DNA from: Paractinoplanes atraurantiacus
GTDB taxonomy: Bacteria > Actinomycetota > Actinomycetes > Mycobacteriales > Micromonosporaceae
Direction of reading: 5' to 3'
Assembly (NCBI RefSeq): GCF_900215205.1
Contig: NZ_OBDY01000023.1
Location: forward strand, 118,734-182,733
Length of the DNA stretch: 64,000 bases
Part shown: positions 37,727-46,911 of the stretch, one piece after another
Layout of the letters: every line of letters starts with the position of its first letter
How positions within the stretch are numbered: position 1 is the stretch's first letter
Position numbers and translations under genes: made by a program
The notes under the pieces: generated by a model
The model's input: only the letters and a program-made list of their open reading frames with translations
Told to the model about the DNA's origin: nothing
Databases searched by the model: none

Positions 37727-39809
37727 CCTGCCCGATCGCCTGTTCGGTGCCCGACGCCGTCAGCGACACGGTCACTCCCGGGCTGGTCTCCAAGGTCAAA
37801 TTCCCCTTCTCGGGTACGGCGACACGGCGCGTGGACGGGTCGGCGAAACCGAGCATCGCCCACGGCACGCGAACGGTGAGCCGGTCGTCGTCGAGGTGCC
37901 ACAGCGCCCGGCTGTCCGCCTTCTCGTCCGACGGGTCCCAGCTGCCGTGCACGAGCAGCCCCGCGTTCTGGAGCTCGATCGGCTGCTTGGCCTTGGTCGT
38001 CGGCACGGTGTGGGCCCGGTTGGTGATCAGCTCGAACGGCTTCCAGCCCTGCGGCGCCGGCCCGCGTGCCGAGTCCGGCACGGCGAAGTCCAGCTTCAGC
38101 GGGTCGAGCTGGTCGCGCAGATAGGCCTGCCCGGTGTGACCGACCAGGTTGAGCGCGAAGACCGCGTCCGGGCGCCGGTCGGTGCTGCCGGCCATCGGCG
38201 GCCCGGTGATGGCGTCGAGCACGTCGAACCCGACGATCATCGATCCCGGTGGCGACTTCGCGAGCTTGACGTCCAGGGTCACGTACGCCTCGTCGGTCGT
38301 GGCCTTGACCTCGCGCGCCGGCCAGGCGTCGCCGCTGTCGAGCAGTCGCTGCTCGGCCGCGTCCCGCGCTCCGGCCGGATCCATCGCGAGCACCCCGAAG
38401 TGCTGCTCGTTGGTGAGCGGGTCGTGCCACAGCTGGCGGCGCGCGCCGTCCTGGTGCCCGACGGTGTTCCAGGTGTAGCGGTACCACTCGTCCATCCAGC
38501 CGAACAGGAAACCGCCCGCCAGGCCCTGGTTCTTCATCATCCGCAGCAGGCCGGCGCTGATCCGCATCGCCTCCTGCTCGCTGTGGTCGCCCTGCGAGCG
38601 GCCCAGTGGCCCGGTGTGGGCCGAGCCGATCGACGACGGCACGCCGAACTCGGTGATCATGGTCGGCATCGTCGTGTGGTGCTTGCGCAGCGCTGTCACA
38701 TATCCCGCGTACGGATCGGCCTGCCCGTCGTACTCGAAATTGTTGAGATCGGGCTCGTAGCGCAGGAAGTCCGGATAGTACGGGTACGCGTGGTAGCTGG
38801 CGAAGGTGCCGGCCGGCCAGTCCGCCGTCGGCAGCACGTGGTTGGCGTCGATCTGGAGCAGGTCCTCCTGGTCGAGCGGCTCGGCCGGATGCCGCAGCGG
38901 GTCGGTGGTGGCCCAGTTGACGAAGGCGATCGGCTGGCTCACGCCCTTCTTGGCCACATATCCGGCCAGCTCGTCCATCCGGGCCGCGAACCAGCGCTCG
39001 GTCGGCGTCGACTTCGGCGTGTTCCGGAAGTACTTGCCGGCGTACCGCTTCACCGAGGCGTTGCGCTGGTCGGAGGCGGCGCCGGCCCGCGGGTCGAGCT
39101 CGGCCCCGATGATCCAGCCGATCAGCCAGGGCGTGACGTCGGTGTTCCAGACGCCACCGGGCCGGCCGGGCCGGGTCGAGCGGCTGAAGTCGCCCGAGAC
39201 GGCCCGGGCCGCGGCCTCCAGCTCCTGCCGGAACGTCGTGGTCACCCGGGCGTCGAAGAGGTTCTTCTTGCCGATGTACGACTCGTCGGTCATCGACACG
39301 CCCTGCACCAGGTAGAGCGGCCGCTCCGGGTTGTCCTGGTTGTACGCGGCCAGCTGCTCGTAGAAGGCCGGCGGATGGATCTTGTAGATGCGGACCACCC
39401 GGATGCCGAGCCAGCCCATCGCCGCGAACCAGGCCCGGTACTGCGCGGCCGAGATGGCCGGATCGCCGGGCAAATGGCCGGGAGTGGTGTCGCTCAGGTC
39501 GACACCGGGCAGGAAGGTGCGGTCGCCGCCCGCGGTATGCAGCTGGAAGGCCTGCCCGTCCGCGCCGGCGACCATCCGCAGGCCGCCGGCCTCGCGCGGG
39601 GCCGGCGCCCACGAGCTGCCCGACGGCGGGGAGGGGATCTCCCGCATCCCGGAGATCAGGAACGCGGGCGAGTTCACCGCCGGCGTCGAGGTGCCGCCGG
39701 CCAGCAGCAGGCACATGGAGATCGCGAAGACACCCACGACGATCGCCTTGAGCCGCCCGAATCGTGGACGGGCCGGCGCGGACACGAACTGACTCGGAAA
39801 GTCCCCCAC
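37629..39809 (-). CDS. Membrane-anchored glycoside-hydrolase-like protein
   Basis: The protein has 726 residues from GTG. One N-terminal span (about 22-40) anchors a large outside part. The central TIM-barrel-like region (115-430) has AMGWLGIRVVRIYKIHPP, WIIGAELDP and TMITEFGVPSS, where the two Glu could be the acid/base and the nucleophile of a retaining glycosidase. A C-terminal beta-rich region (510-700) follows. The exact family is not certain; it resembles unnamed actinobacterial proteins described as glycoside hydrolase family 2 TIM barrel. It probably acts on cell-surface glycans. Confidence 0.75.
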   Translation of the reverse strand: MGDFPSQFVSAPARPRFGRLKAIVVGVFAISMCLLLAGGTSTPAVNSPAFLISGMREIPSPPSGSSWAPAPREAGGLRMVAGADGQAFQLHTAGGDRTFLPGVDLSDTTPGHLPGDPAISAAQYRAWFAAMGWLGIRVVRIYKIHPPAFYEQLAAYNQDNPERPLYLVQGVSMTDESYIGKKNLFDARVTTTFRQELEAAARAVSGDFSRSTRPGRPGGVWNTDVTPWLIGWIIGAELDPRAGAASDQRNASVKRYAGKYFRNTPKSTPTERWFAARMDELAGYVAKKGVSQPIAFVNWATTDPLRHPAEPLDQEDLLQIDANHVLPTADWPAGTFASYHAYPYYPDFLRYEPDLNNFEYDGQADPYAGYVTALRKHHTTMPTMITEFGVPSSIGSAHTGPLGRSQGDHSEQEAMRISAGLLRMMKNQGLAGGFLFGWMDEWYRYTWNTVGHQDGARRQLWHDPLTNEQHFGVLAMDPAGARDAAEQRLLDSGDAWPAREVKATTDEAYVTLDVKLAKSPPGSMIVGFDVLDAITGPPMAGSTDRRPDAVFALNLVGHTGQAYLRDQLDPLKLDFAVPDSARGPAPQGWKPFELITNRAHTVPTTKAKQPIELQNAGLLVHGSWDPSDEKADSRALWHLDDDRLTVRVPWAMLGFADPSTRRVAVPEKGNLTLETSPGVTVSLTASGTEQAIGQVKWPNWNRPNYTERLKQGASQLRDAALSATNG

Positions 39810-39940
39810 GCAGGCATTGTCTGACGGCTGAGTTGCTATATGCGCCGTTTTGTCGGGAAGCTTGGATCATCGGAACACTCGCCGTTCGGCCTGTGTTGTG
39901 CAAGCGTTGATGAAGGCGCGTGCGCAGAGGAGCGTGGGAC

Positions 39941-40315
39941 GTGGATCTTCTGGAGGACTACCGCAAGGCGACCTTCTACTTCGAGTCCGGCGACCCGCTC
40001 GGGGCCGCGCGCCTGCTCGAGCCGATAGTCGAGGCCGAGCCGCACAATTCGGCCGTACGTCTTCTGCTCGCCCGGGCCTATTTCAACTCGGCCCAGCTGA
40101 ACGGGGCGGAGAAGCAGCTCAGAGAGCTCGTGGAGCATGATCCATCGGATCACTACGCGCACCACGTGCTCGGCCGGACCCTGGAGAGGGCCGGCCGCTT
40201 TCGTGAGGCCCTGCCCCACCTGCGGCTGGCCGCCGCGATGAAGCAGCAGTCCGACTACGCCGAGGCCGTGGGCCGGGTGGAGCAATGGCTCGGCAAGTCC
40301 GGCCCCGAGAAATAG
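39941..40315 (+). CDS. TPR-repeat protein
   Basis: The 124-residue protein consists of about three tetratricopeptide repeats (DYRKATFYFESGDPLGAARLLEPIVEAEP, then AYFNSAQLNGAEKQLRELVEHDP, then VLGRTLERAGRFREALPHLRLAA; each shortened here to its core). It is a protein-protein interaction module with no enzymatic domain. GTG at 39941 is preceded by AGAGGAG. It is followed 10 bases later by the Smr gene. Confidence 0.88.
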   Translation: MDLLEDYRKATFYFESGDPLGAARLLEPIVEAEPHNSAVRLLLARAYFNSAQLNGAEKQLRELVEHDPSDHYAHHVLGRTLERAGRFREALPHLRLAAAMKQQSDYAEAVGRVEQWLGKSGPEK

Positions 40316-40325
40316 GATCTTCGAC

Positions 40326-40610
40326 GTGAAGCTGAAGCTCGACCTGCACGACATCTTCAACAAGGGCAACGAGATCGACCGCGCGCTGCGCGGCGTCATC
40401 GACGAGGCCATCCAGAAGAAGGCCGCCATGGTCGAGATCATCCCGGGCAAGGGGAGCGGGGCGCTGAAGAAAAAGGTGCTCCGATTCCTCGACCAGAAAG
40501 AGATCAAGCAGCTCTACCACCGGGTGGAGAAGGACGGCGACAACTGGGGCCGGCTCTTCGTGCACTTCCGCCACGACGCGCCCACCGGCCGTCGCGGCCG
40601 GGGCCGCTAA
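40326..40610 (+). CDS. Smr-domain protein
   Basis: The 94-residue protein is a free-standing Smr (small MutS-related) domain: LDLHD at the N-terminus (the L-D-x-H motif), AAMVEIIPGKGSGALKKKV in the middle (H-G-x-G variant GKGSG) and a C-terminal YHRVEKDGDNWGRLFVHF strand. Smr domains nick DNA or RNA or act in recombination and ribosome rescue. The start is GTG at 40326, and the stop overlaps the convergent GNAT gene by 4 bases. Confidence 0.88.
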   Translation: MKLKLDLHDIFNKGNEIDRALRGVIDEAIQKKAAMVEIIPGKGSGALKKKVLRFLDQKEIKQLYHRVEKDGDNWGRLFVHFRHDAPTGRRGRGR

Positions 40611-41089
40611 CGCAGGGTCAGCCCCATGAGCACCGCCCCGTCGAAGACCTCGCCGGCCAGGACGCGCCAGCCCTTGCGGTCATAGAGCCGCCGGGCCGGC
40701 GCGTTCTCGTCGTCGGTGGCGGTGAGCAGGGCGACCCGGTGCGGCAGCCCGTCCAGCAGCGCGTCGTGCAGGGCGGTGCCGAGGCCCCGCCGCTCGTGGG
40801 AGGGCAGCACGGCCAGCTCGACGAGCTCGAAATGCCCGCCGAGCCACTCCCGGGACAGCTCGGGCGACACCCGCGCGGCGATGTGGTCGGTCCACCACTG
40901 GCCGAAGTCGCCCGTATATCCGTAGGTGAAGCCGACCATCTCGTCGCCGTCCCAGGCGGCCCGGCACTTGAAGCCGGCCCGGGCCGCATGCGTGGGCAGC
41001 GTGTCGTCGCGCCACTGCTCCCGGAACGCTTCCGTGTACACCTTGCGCAGCTCAGCGGCGTCCGCCGGCCCGGACGGGACGATCTCCAT
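40607..41089 (-). CDS. GNAT-family acetyltransferase
   Basis: The 160-residue enzyme has the acetyl-CoA loop HFELVELAVLPSHERRGLGTALHDALLDG (about 95-122), followed by VALLTATDDENAPARRLYDRKGW. The ATG at 41089 is used, two bases after the peptidase stop, so the two genes form a unit. The longer open frame is a shadow. The acceptor is unknown. Confidence 0.9.
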   Translation of the reverse strand: MEIVPSGPADAAELRKVYTEAFREQWRDDTLPTHAARAGFKCRAAWDGDEMVGFTYGYTGDFGQWWTDHIAARVSPELSREWLGGHFELVELAVLPSHERRGLGTALHDALLDGLPHRVALLTATDDENAPARRLYDRKGWRVLAGEVFDGAVLMGLTLR

Positions 41090-41091
41090 GG

Positions 41092-43458
41092 TCACAACGT
41101 ATAGGTCTTCGCCACTGCGAGCAGCTCGCTGGTGTGTGAGCCGACCGCGCCGACCTCGGCCGGCCGGGTTTGGAAGCCGGGCAGGGCGGTCAGGCCGTCG
41201 CTGCCGTCCATCGCGCGGAACTTGATGGGGCCGGCGGCCCGCACGGTCATCGTGACCTCGACCCCGCCCTCGGTGGGCGGGGCGTGGAAGACGAAACCGA
41301 AGCCCCACGGCCCGTCGGAGGCCGGCTTGTCGATCGGCACCGGCCGGCCCTCGACGGCGGCCGAGACCACCGGGGTGTCCGCGCCGACGTGCAGGGTGAC
41401 GAGCCGGGCCTGCCGCTGCGGCTCCAGGCGGAGCTTGATCACGCGCTGGTCGCCCGATCGGGTGTCGCCGGTGAGGGTGAGTTTCGGCGCGGGCAGCGAA
41501 GCCGGCTGGGCCGGGCCGGTGCGCACTTCCTCGGCGCCGAACGACGGCAGCGTGTCGTCGACCCGGTGAAGGTCACCGGAGACGTACTGACTCGTCCATT
41601 CCTGTGTCTTCGGCTCGTCGCTGATCCACCGGGCGGTGTTGGTGTCGGCGTCCATGGCGTACATGAGCTGGGTCGGCGCCGGATGTTCGGCGTCGAACCG
41701 GTCGACCGACAGGCCGACCACGGTGAAGACGATCACGGCCAGGGCGGCGGCCACGGTAGGCAGCGCGCCCAGCCGCCGGTCGCGGGCCGCCTCGACACCC
41801 CGGCGGCCGCCGGGAACCGGGTGGATCAGGTCGATCACCGGCAGCAGGGCCAGTCCGAGCAGCACGGCGAGGAAGGCGCCGGCCGCGCCCAGCCGCAGGC
41901 CGAGCGCCGGGAAGAGCATGACCACCGTGGGCAGCAGGATCACCACCGCGACCACCCCGCCCGCGGTCACCGCCAGCACCTGGAGCCAGGGCCGGGCGTA
42001 GACCGCGACCAGCCCCGCGATCGCCCCGGCCAGGGCGGGCAGCGCGGCCAGGTAGGAACCCCCGGGCGTGACGGCGGCGAGCACCACCCCGAGCACGGCC
42101 AGCCAGGCCAGCCCGGCGATCGACAGCGCGGCCGGGCCCACCTTTCGCCGGAACAGGGCGAACCAGGCGAACAGCACGGCCGCGGTCAGGGCCACGACGG
42201 CCAGCCGGTACCAGCCCGGGCGGTACGGATCGATCGGCAGCTCGGCGTAGCCGGGCCGGATCAGCGTGAGCAGCCACCAGAGGACCTGGGCCAGCAGCGG
42301 CGCCAGCAGCAGCGGGATCAGCGTGAGCCCGGCCGAGGCGGCCAGCCGGCGACCGGTGATCAGCCCGCGGCGGCGGGCCAGCCAGGCCAGGGCGCCCACC
42401 GCCAGCAGCGCCAGCACGGCCAGCGGCCAGACCAGGGCGCCGGGGTAGCGCACGAGCAGGCCCGGCACCGGGAAGTAGGTGGCGTCCTGGCCGCTGCCCA
42501 GCGTGGTGAGGTCGCGATCGCCCAGCTCACGGACGAGAGCGAGGGTGTTGTCGCCGTGATGCTGCAGGCTGTCCTGATCCATCGCGCCGGGCACGTCGGT
42601 CGGGGCGTGATAGATGGCGGCGCCGTCGATGTAGGCCGCGTTCAGTCCGGCGAAGCCGGCGTCCTTGAAGGCGGTGAAGTCGGTGTCGTTCGGCATCAGG
42701 CGGTAGATCTCCACCGCGAACGACGTGCCGACCGGGCGCGGCGCCGTGCCGTAGACGTCGACCAGCCGGCTGTTCTGGTCGGTGGTCTCGAACATGATGG
42801 CCGGGCCCGAGCTGCCGCGGGCCTCCAGGTTGAGCACGATGCCGCCGTCACGGGCCAGCGGATGCTGATCGACGAACGCCTTGGCCCCGCACAGGCAGGC
42901 CTCCTCGCCGTCGGTCAGCACCAGCACGACGTCGTTGCGCGGCCGCGGCCCGGCCATCAGGGCGCGGGCCGTCTCGAGGATGGCCGAGGTGCCGGCCGCG
43001 TCGTCGTTGCCGCCCGGCCCGGTCTGCACCGAGTCGTAGTGCGCGACCAGGAAGAGCCGCCCGGTGGAGGCCGTTCCGGGGATCACCGCGACCACGTTGC
43101 GTACATGGGCGAAGCTCGTCCCTCCCGCGCTGGAGGAGAGCCCGGCCCCCTGCACCGAGACCGTGTCCTGCACCTCGGGCGTGAGCCCCAGCTCCCGCAG
43201 GGTGGTCAGCAGGCGCTCGCGCACCTCGTCCTGGGCGGCGCTGCCGACCGGGTGAGGCTTGGTGGCCATGATCTCGACCTGCTGGAACGCCCGGCCGGCG
43301 CTGAACTCCCCGGCCGGCGCCGACGCGGACCGCGCTTCGGGCGGCCGCACCGCCCGGGCCGCCGCGAAGCCGGCCAGCACGAACACGACGATCGCGATCA
43401 CGGCGGCCGATGCCCGGCGAGCGGGATCGGCGAGGGCGGGTGCACGCATGGGTGACAT
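41092..43458 (-). CDS. M28-family metallopeptidase with multi-span membrane domain
   Basis: The protein has 788 residues. One N-terminal span (about 18-36) is followed by an M28 aminopeptidase domain (50-320) with zinc-site motifs VAHYDSVQTGPGGNDDAAG (His140, Asp153) and DGEEA (Glu185-Glu186) and a later His in YHAPTDV. Residues 340-580 contain about eight membrane spans, and 590-788 form an outside beta-rich domain. This matches the Fxna/ERMP1-like layout of membrane M28 peptidases. The substrate is unknown. Confidence 0.92.
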   Translation of the reverse strand: MSPMRAPALADPARRASAAVIAIVVFVLAGFAAARAVRPPEARSASAPAGEFSAGRAFQQVEIMATKPHPVGSAAQDEVRERLLTTLRELGLTPEVQDTVSVQGAGLSSSAGGTSFAHVRNVVAVIPGTASTGRLFLVAHYDSVQTGPGGNDDAAGTSAILETARALMAGPRPRNDVVLVLTDGEEACLCGAKAFVDQHPLARDGGIVLNLEARGSSGPAIMFETTDQNSRLVDVYGTAPRPVGTSFAVEIYRLMPNDTDFTAFKDAGFAGLNAAYIDGAAIYHAPTDVPGAMDQDSLQHHGDNTLALVRELGDRDLTTLGSGQDATYFPVPGLLVRYPGALVWPLAVLALLAVGALAWLARRRGLITGRRLAASAGLTLIPLLLAPLLAQVLWWLLTLIRPGYAELPIDPYRPGWYRLAVVALTAAVLFAWFALFRRKVGPAALSIAGLAWLAVLGVVLAAVTPGGSYLAALPALAGAIAGLVAVYARPWLQVLAVTAGGVVAVVILLPTVVMLFPALGLRLGAAGAFLAVLLGLALLPVIDLIHPVPGGRRGVEAARDRRLGALPTVAAALAVIVFTVVGLSVDRFDAEHPAPTQLMYAMDADTNTARWISDEPKTQEWTSQYVSGDLHRVDDTLPSFGAEEVRTGPAQPASLPAPKLTLTGDTRSGDQRVIKLRLEPQRQARLVTLHVGADTPVVSAAVEGRPVPIDKPASDGPWGFGFVFHAPPTEGGVEVTMTVRAAGPIKFRAMDGSDGLTALPGFQTRPAEVGAVGSHTSELLAVAKTYTL

Positions 43459-43489
43459 CTAACTGCGTGTGGTCCTTCCGGTTCACACC

Positions 43490-43669
43490 GGTCTTCCTTG
43501 ACCGCGGCGCATGATGCGCACGGGTGCTTGTTGACCGTCCGGCCGCCGTCCCGCCCTGGGGTTGGTCTTCTACCGGTTCCGACCCAGGGCCCGGACTCAC
43601 GCTGGCTGCGTGGCTATATGGGTGACGATCGGCTCTTCCCCGCCGCATGCGGGTGCTGTCTGCTTCCTG
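43490..43669 (-). ncRNA. Candidate TnpB guide RNA (omega/reRNA) region
   Basis: About 180 non-coding bases follow the tnpB stop on the same strand, where reRNA scaffolds of IS200/IS605 elements lie. A stem CCCTGGG/CCCAGGG (43554-43560 with 43583-43589) with an internal GGTTGG/CCGGTT helix is visible. The exact 3' end and guide start cannot be fixed from one copy. Confidence 0.45.
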
Positions 43670-45055
43670 CTATGCCCCGGCCCGGATTGGCTGAGGTGGT
43701 CTTTTGGCCGGCCACCGGGCCACGTTGATCGCGGCGTTAACGTCCCGATCAAGGACCAGGCCGCAACCGCCGTTGGCAATCGGGCACCGGTAGGCACGTT
43801 CGGACAGCCGCAGATCCCGCTTGATCCGGCCGCAGCCCGAGCACGTCTTACTCGACGGATACCAACGGTCCGCGTCAACCAGGTCCAGCCCGTACCAGTC
43901 GGCTTTATACCGGATCTGAGTGCCAAGTTGGCCCATCGCCTGATCGGCGACACGCCGGGCGAGGGATCGCAAGCCTGCCATACCGGTGATGTTCAGCGTC
44001 TCCATGGTCAGGGCCGACAGGTGGTGACTGAGCCACCACGACAACTGGTGCAAGCTGTGCGCTCGCAGTTGTGCGATCCAGGCGTGGATCCTCGTAAGGC
44101 GCTGTTTAGCTTTCGCCCGGCCGGATGATCCCGGTTTGGTTCTCGCCAGGGTTTTGTTCGCGGCCCTGAGCCGGGTCAGCGCTGCTGCAAGAGCTTTCAC
44201 CCCGCTCTCGACGTGCAGCACGTTCCCCTCGACGTCAGCGATCACAGCCAGGTCCTTCACGCCCCGGTCCAGGCCGGCAGGCTTGTCCCAGCGGACCACC
44301 CCGGCCATCGGCCGGGCGGTGCGCCGAGCCCGGTTGAAAACCGCGGCGACACCCTCGACCGAGGCCCACCATCGGCCCCCCTCACAGGAGAACGACACCG
44401 AGTACACATGGAACCGGCCCTGAGTGATCATGCGGCGCAGCCGTTTCGTACAGCCGTGAACGCGCATCTCACCTAGCTTGGAGAAACGGATGCGCTTCGG
44501 CCCGGTCACCCGCACCGGTGCCGTCTCACCCGGCTTGCTCTTCGATCGGAGCCGGAAGCGGGGCTTGTCCTTGCGCTTGGCCCGGAACTTCGGAAACCCG
44601 ACCTTGCGGCCTTTACGCCGCCCGGCCTTCGACGACTTCCAATTTCCGAGCGATTCGGCCGCGTCCACACTGGCACACTCGAACACATCGGCGCAGACCG
44701 AGTCACGCCACAGCAGCCCACGCTCGCCGGTGCCGTCGCTGGTGGGGCTATCCGGTGCCTTGCCGTTCTTCCACGCGTTCATCTCGTTGATGAACGCCAC
44801 CTTCGACCAGGACACCGCCGGCGTCATCTCCGTAGCCGTCATGCCGTAGGACAGTTCCGCCGCCCGCTGGCCGAGATTCGCCTTCACCCGGCCGATGTGG
44901 TGGTTGTACGCCAACCGGGCCGCACCCGCGTACTGCCGGCACCGGCTCTCCTGCTCATCGGTCAGGTCGAGAGCGAACTTGAACGCGGTCCGGCGCACGA
45001 GCCGGTGACCGGTGTGCGACACCAGCACCTTCTCGCTGTCCGGCTTCCACGTCAT
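43670..45055 (-). CDS. tnpB: TnpB RNA-guided nuclease (IS200/IS605 OrfB)
   Basis: The 461-residue protein appears intact. RuvC-I is GLDRGVKDLAV with Asp263, RuvC-II is LTMETLNITGM with Glu352, a zinc ribbon has Cys405, Cys408, Cys424 and Cys431, and RuvC-III is LDRDVNAAINVA with Asp436/Asp438. The basic N-terminal half contains KVGFPKFRAKRKDKPRF, the usual RNA/DNA-binding part. TnpB is the ancestor-type guide-RNA nuclease of transposons. It is somewhat longer than the usual ~400 residues. The 3' flank probably encodes its guide RNA. Confidence 0.92.
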   Translation of the reverse strand: MTWKPDSEKVLVSHTGHRLVRRTAFKFALDLTDEQESRCRQYAGAARLAYNHHIGRVKANLGQRAAELSYGMTATEMTPAVSWSKVAFINEMNAWKNGKAPDSPTSDGTGERGLLWRDSVCADVFECASVDAAESLGNWKSSKAGRRKGRKVGFPKFRAKRKDKPRFRLRSKSKPGETAPVRVTGPKRIRFSKLGEMRVHGCTKRLRRMITQGRFHVYSVSFSCEGGRWWASVEGVAAVFNRARRTARPMAGVVRWDKPAGLDRGVKDLAVIADVEGNVLHVESGVKALAAALTRLRAANKTLARTKPGSSGRAKAKQRLTRIHAWIAQLRAHSLHQLSWWLSHHLSALTMETLNITGMAGLRSLARRVADQAMGQLGTQIRYKADWYGLDLVDADRWYPSSKTCSGCGRIKRDLRLSERAYRCPIANGGCGLVLDRDVNAAINVARWPAKRPPQPIRAGA

Positions 45056-45291
45056 GCCAGGATGATGCCACTAGTCATTAAGCAATGCTAGTCACGGGGC
45101 AACATTCACCGGGATGCCGCCTGGGTGCGGCGGAGGATGGCCAAGATCGTCGGTCAGATCACTCTAATAGCGCAGGGTCATGGCTATCGGCCGTGCGCAC
45201 TACCGCTTGAATGGGAACACACCTAGCAAACGCCTGAGCACGGCACCGCCTAGTGGGAAGATCGTTTGGGGCGTGGCCTAGCGTTGTCGGG

Positions 45292-45627
45292 GTGAGCACG
45301 CCGTTCGACCCCGCCGCCGTCGTCGCGGAGTTCATCGACCGGGTCGCACCCTATGACCCTCAGCCGGGGACCGCGCCGGTCGCCGTGGTCGGCGTGCGCA
45401 CCGCGCTCGGCGAGGCCACCTTCACGGTCGGCGATCACGTGATCCGTGCCATGTGCCGGGCGCTCGAGGCCTATCGCGATCCCGACGACCGGGGCACCTG
45501 CGTCGAGTGCGGCAGCCGCCGGCTCGACGAGAACCTGCACTGCCGGGAGTGCGGACGGCTCCATGGCATCCTTGGTGAGGTCATCGCCCACCACGCCCGG
45601 CGCGTGGCGGCCGAGGAGGCCATGTGA
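45292..45627 (+). CDS. Small zinc-ribbon protein of unknown function
   Basis: The 111-residue protein starts at GTG 45292 (MSTPFDPAAVVAEFIDRV). The C-terminal half has a zinc ribbon with CVECG and CRECG (about residues 74-93) followed by a helix. No family is recognised. It stands before the phosphatase-regulator cluster, separated by 81 bases. The 236 bases upstream hold the left flank of the tnpB element and no gene. Confidence 0.65.
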   Translation: MSTPFDPAAVVAEFIDRVAPYDPQPGTAPVAVVGVRTALGEATFTVGDHVIRAMCRALEAYRDPDDRGTCVECGSRRLDENLHCRECGRLHGILGEVIAHHARRVAAEEAM

Positions 45628-45708
45628 GACCTCCTCGGTGTTGTGCCCGGCCATCCGGTGGTACACGATCAGCGGGTCGGCGCGGGGAGGGAACGATCGG
45701 GGTGGGGC

Positions 45709-46911
45709 ATGACTGAGCGGTCCGTCGCGCCGCGCGCCCGCACCAGCAGTCCCGTGCCTCAGGAGCGCCTGCGCATCCTGCTGGTCGAGGACGACGAGGG
45801 CGACGCCTTCCTGGTGCGTGAGCTGCTGGACGAGGCCGAGGCCCCGTTCGACCTGCGGGTGGCGACCAGCCTGCGCGAGGCCCGCGGCATGCTCCGCGGC
45901 GTCCAGTGCGTGCTGCTCGACCTGGGCCTGCCCGACGCCGAGGGCATCGACGGCCTGCGCAAGCTGCTGGCCGTGGCCGGCAGCGCCGCGGTCTGCGTGC
46001 TCACCGGCCGCTCCGACGAGCACCTGGGTGTCGCCTCGGTGGCCGAGGGCGCCCAGGACTACCTGGTCAAGGGCCAGGTCGACGGTGTCCTGCTGACCCG
46101 CGCCCTGCGGTACGCGGTCGAGCGCAAGCGCGCCGACGAGAACGCGCAGCGGCTGCGCGAGGTGGAGTTGCGCCAGGCCGAGTCGGCCCGCCTCGAGCGC
46201 GGTCTGCTGCCCCAGCCGCTCATGTCGACCGACCAGGTCTCGGTGCACACCTTCTACCGCTCCGGGCGGGCCATGGGCCTGCTCGGCGGCGACTTCTTCG
46301 ACGTCGTGCAGGTCGGCGCCGACAAGCTTCAGGTGATCGTGGGCGACGTCTGCGGGCACGGTGTCGACGAGGCCGCCCTCGGCGTCGAGCTCCGGGTCGC
46401 GTGGCGGGCGCTCGTGCTGGCCGGCGTGCCGGACGATCAGATCCTGGCCTCGCTGGAGCAGGTGCTGATGAGCGAGCGGCGGGCCCGTGAGGTCTTTGCC
46501 ACCTGCGCCGCGGTGACCCTCGACCTCTCCCGCAACAAGGCCGTGGTGCGGCTGGCCGGCCATCCGCCGCCGGTGCTGCTCTCGGGCGGGCGGGCCGTTC
46601 CGGTGAACGCCCGCACCGGGATCGTCCTCGGCGTGAGCCCCCGGCCGACGCCCGCGACCGAGATCGAGTTCTCCGGAGATGACTGGTCCTTGCTGATGTA
46701 CACCGACGGCCTGATCGAGGGCCACACCGGCGCCGGGAACGAGCGGCTCGACGTGGAGGGGCTCTGTGGCCTGCTCGACGAGGACGCGGCCCGGCAGGTG
46801 CCGCTCCCCGCGCTCCCGGCGTGGCTGGTGGGCCGGGCCGAGCAGGCCAACGGCGGCCCGCTGGCCGACGACGTGGCGATGTTGCTGATCTCGCAGGGGA
46901 GTGGGCGGTGA
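45709..46911 (+). CDS. Response regulator with SpoIIE/PP2C phosphatase output
   Basis: The 400-residue protein has a receiver domain (20-140, EDDEGD at 28-33, phospho-acceptor Asp71 in LLDLGLPD), a short coiled-coil linker (140-180) and a SpoIIE-type PP2C phosphatase domain (190-397; GGDFFDVVQ, VGDVCGHGVDEA, GHPPPVLL, YTDGLIEGH, DDVAMLLI). It resembles RsbU/RssB-type regulators that act on anti-anti-sigma factors. Its stop overlaps the kinase start by 4 bases (GTGA). ATG at 45709 is used. Confidence 0.93.
   Translation: MTERSVAPRARTSSPVPQERLRILLVEDDEGDAFLVRELLDEAEAPFDLRVATSLREARGMLRGVQCVLLDLGLPDAEGIDGLRKLLAVAGSAAVCVLTGRSDEHLGVASVAEGAQDYLVKGQVDGVLLTRALRYAVERKRADENAQRLREVELRQAESARLERGLLPQPLMSTDQVSVHTFYRSGRAMGLLGGDFFDVVQVGADKLQVIVGDVCGHGVDEAALGVELRVAWRALVLAGVPDDQILASLEQVLMSERRAREVFATCAAVTLDLSRNKAVVRLAGHPPPVLLSGGRAVPVNARTGIVLGVSPRPTPATEIEFSGDDWSLLMYTDGLIEGHTGAGNERLDVEGLCGLLDEDAARQVPLPALPAWLVGRAEQANGGPLADDVAMLLISQGSGR

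Larger units (their letters stand above)
43490..45092 (-). mobile_element. IS200/IS605-group element carrying only tnpB
   Basis: A lone tnpB with about 180 structured non-coding bases after it and an imperfect hairpin before it (CTAG-T-CATT/AATG-CTAG at 45071-45091). No tnpA transposase is next to it, so movement would need help in trans. The borders are estimates. Confidence 0.5.

Noticed and set aside
37519..39903. 794-codon frame parallel to the glycosidase-like gene
   Set aside because: Same strand, different frame; the 37629-39809 frame has a membrane span and enzyme-like motifs while this one is Arg/Gly/Ala-rich shadow.
43490..45092. Complete IS605 with tnpA
   Set aside because: No HUH or serine-recombinase transposase frame exists on either side of tnpB.
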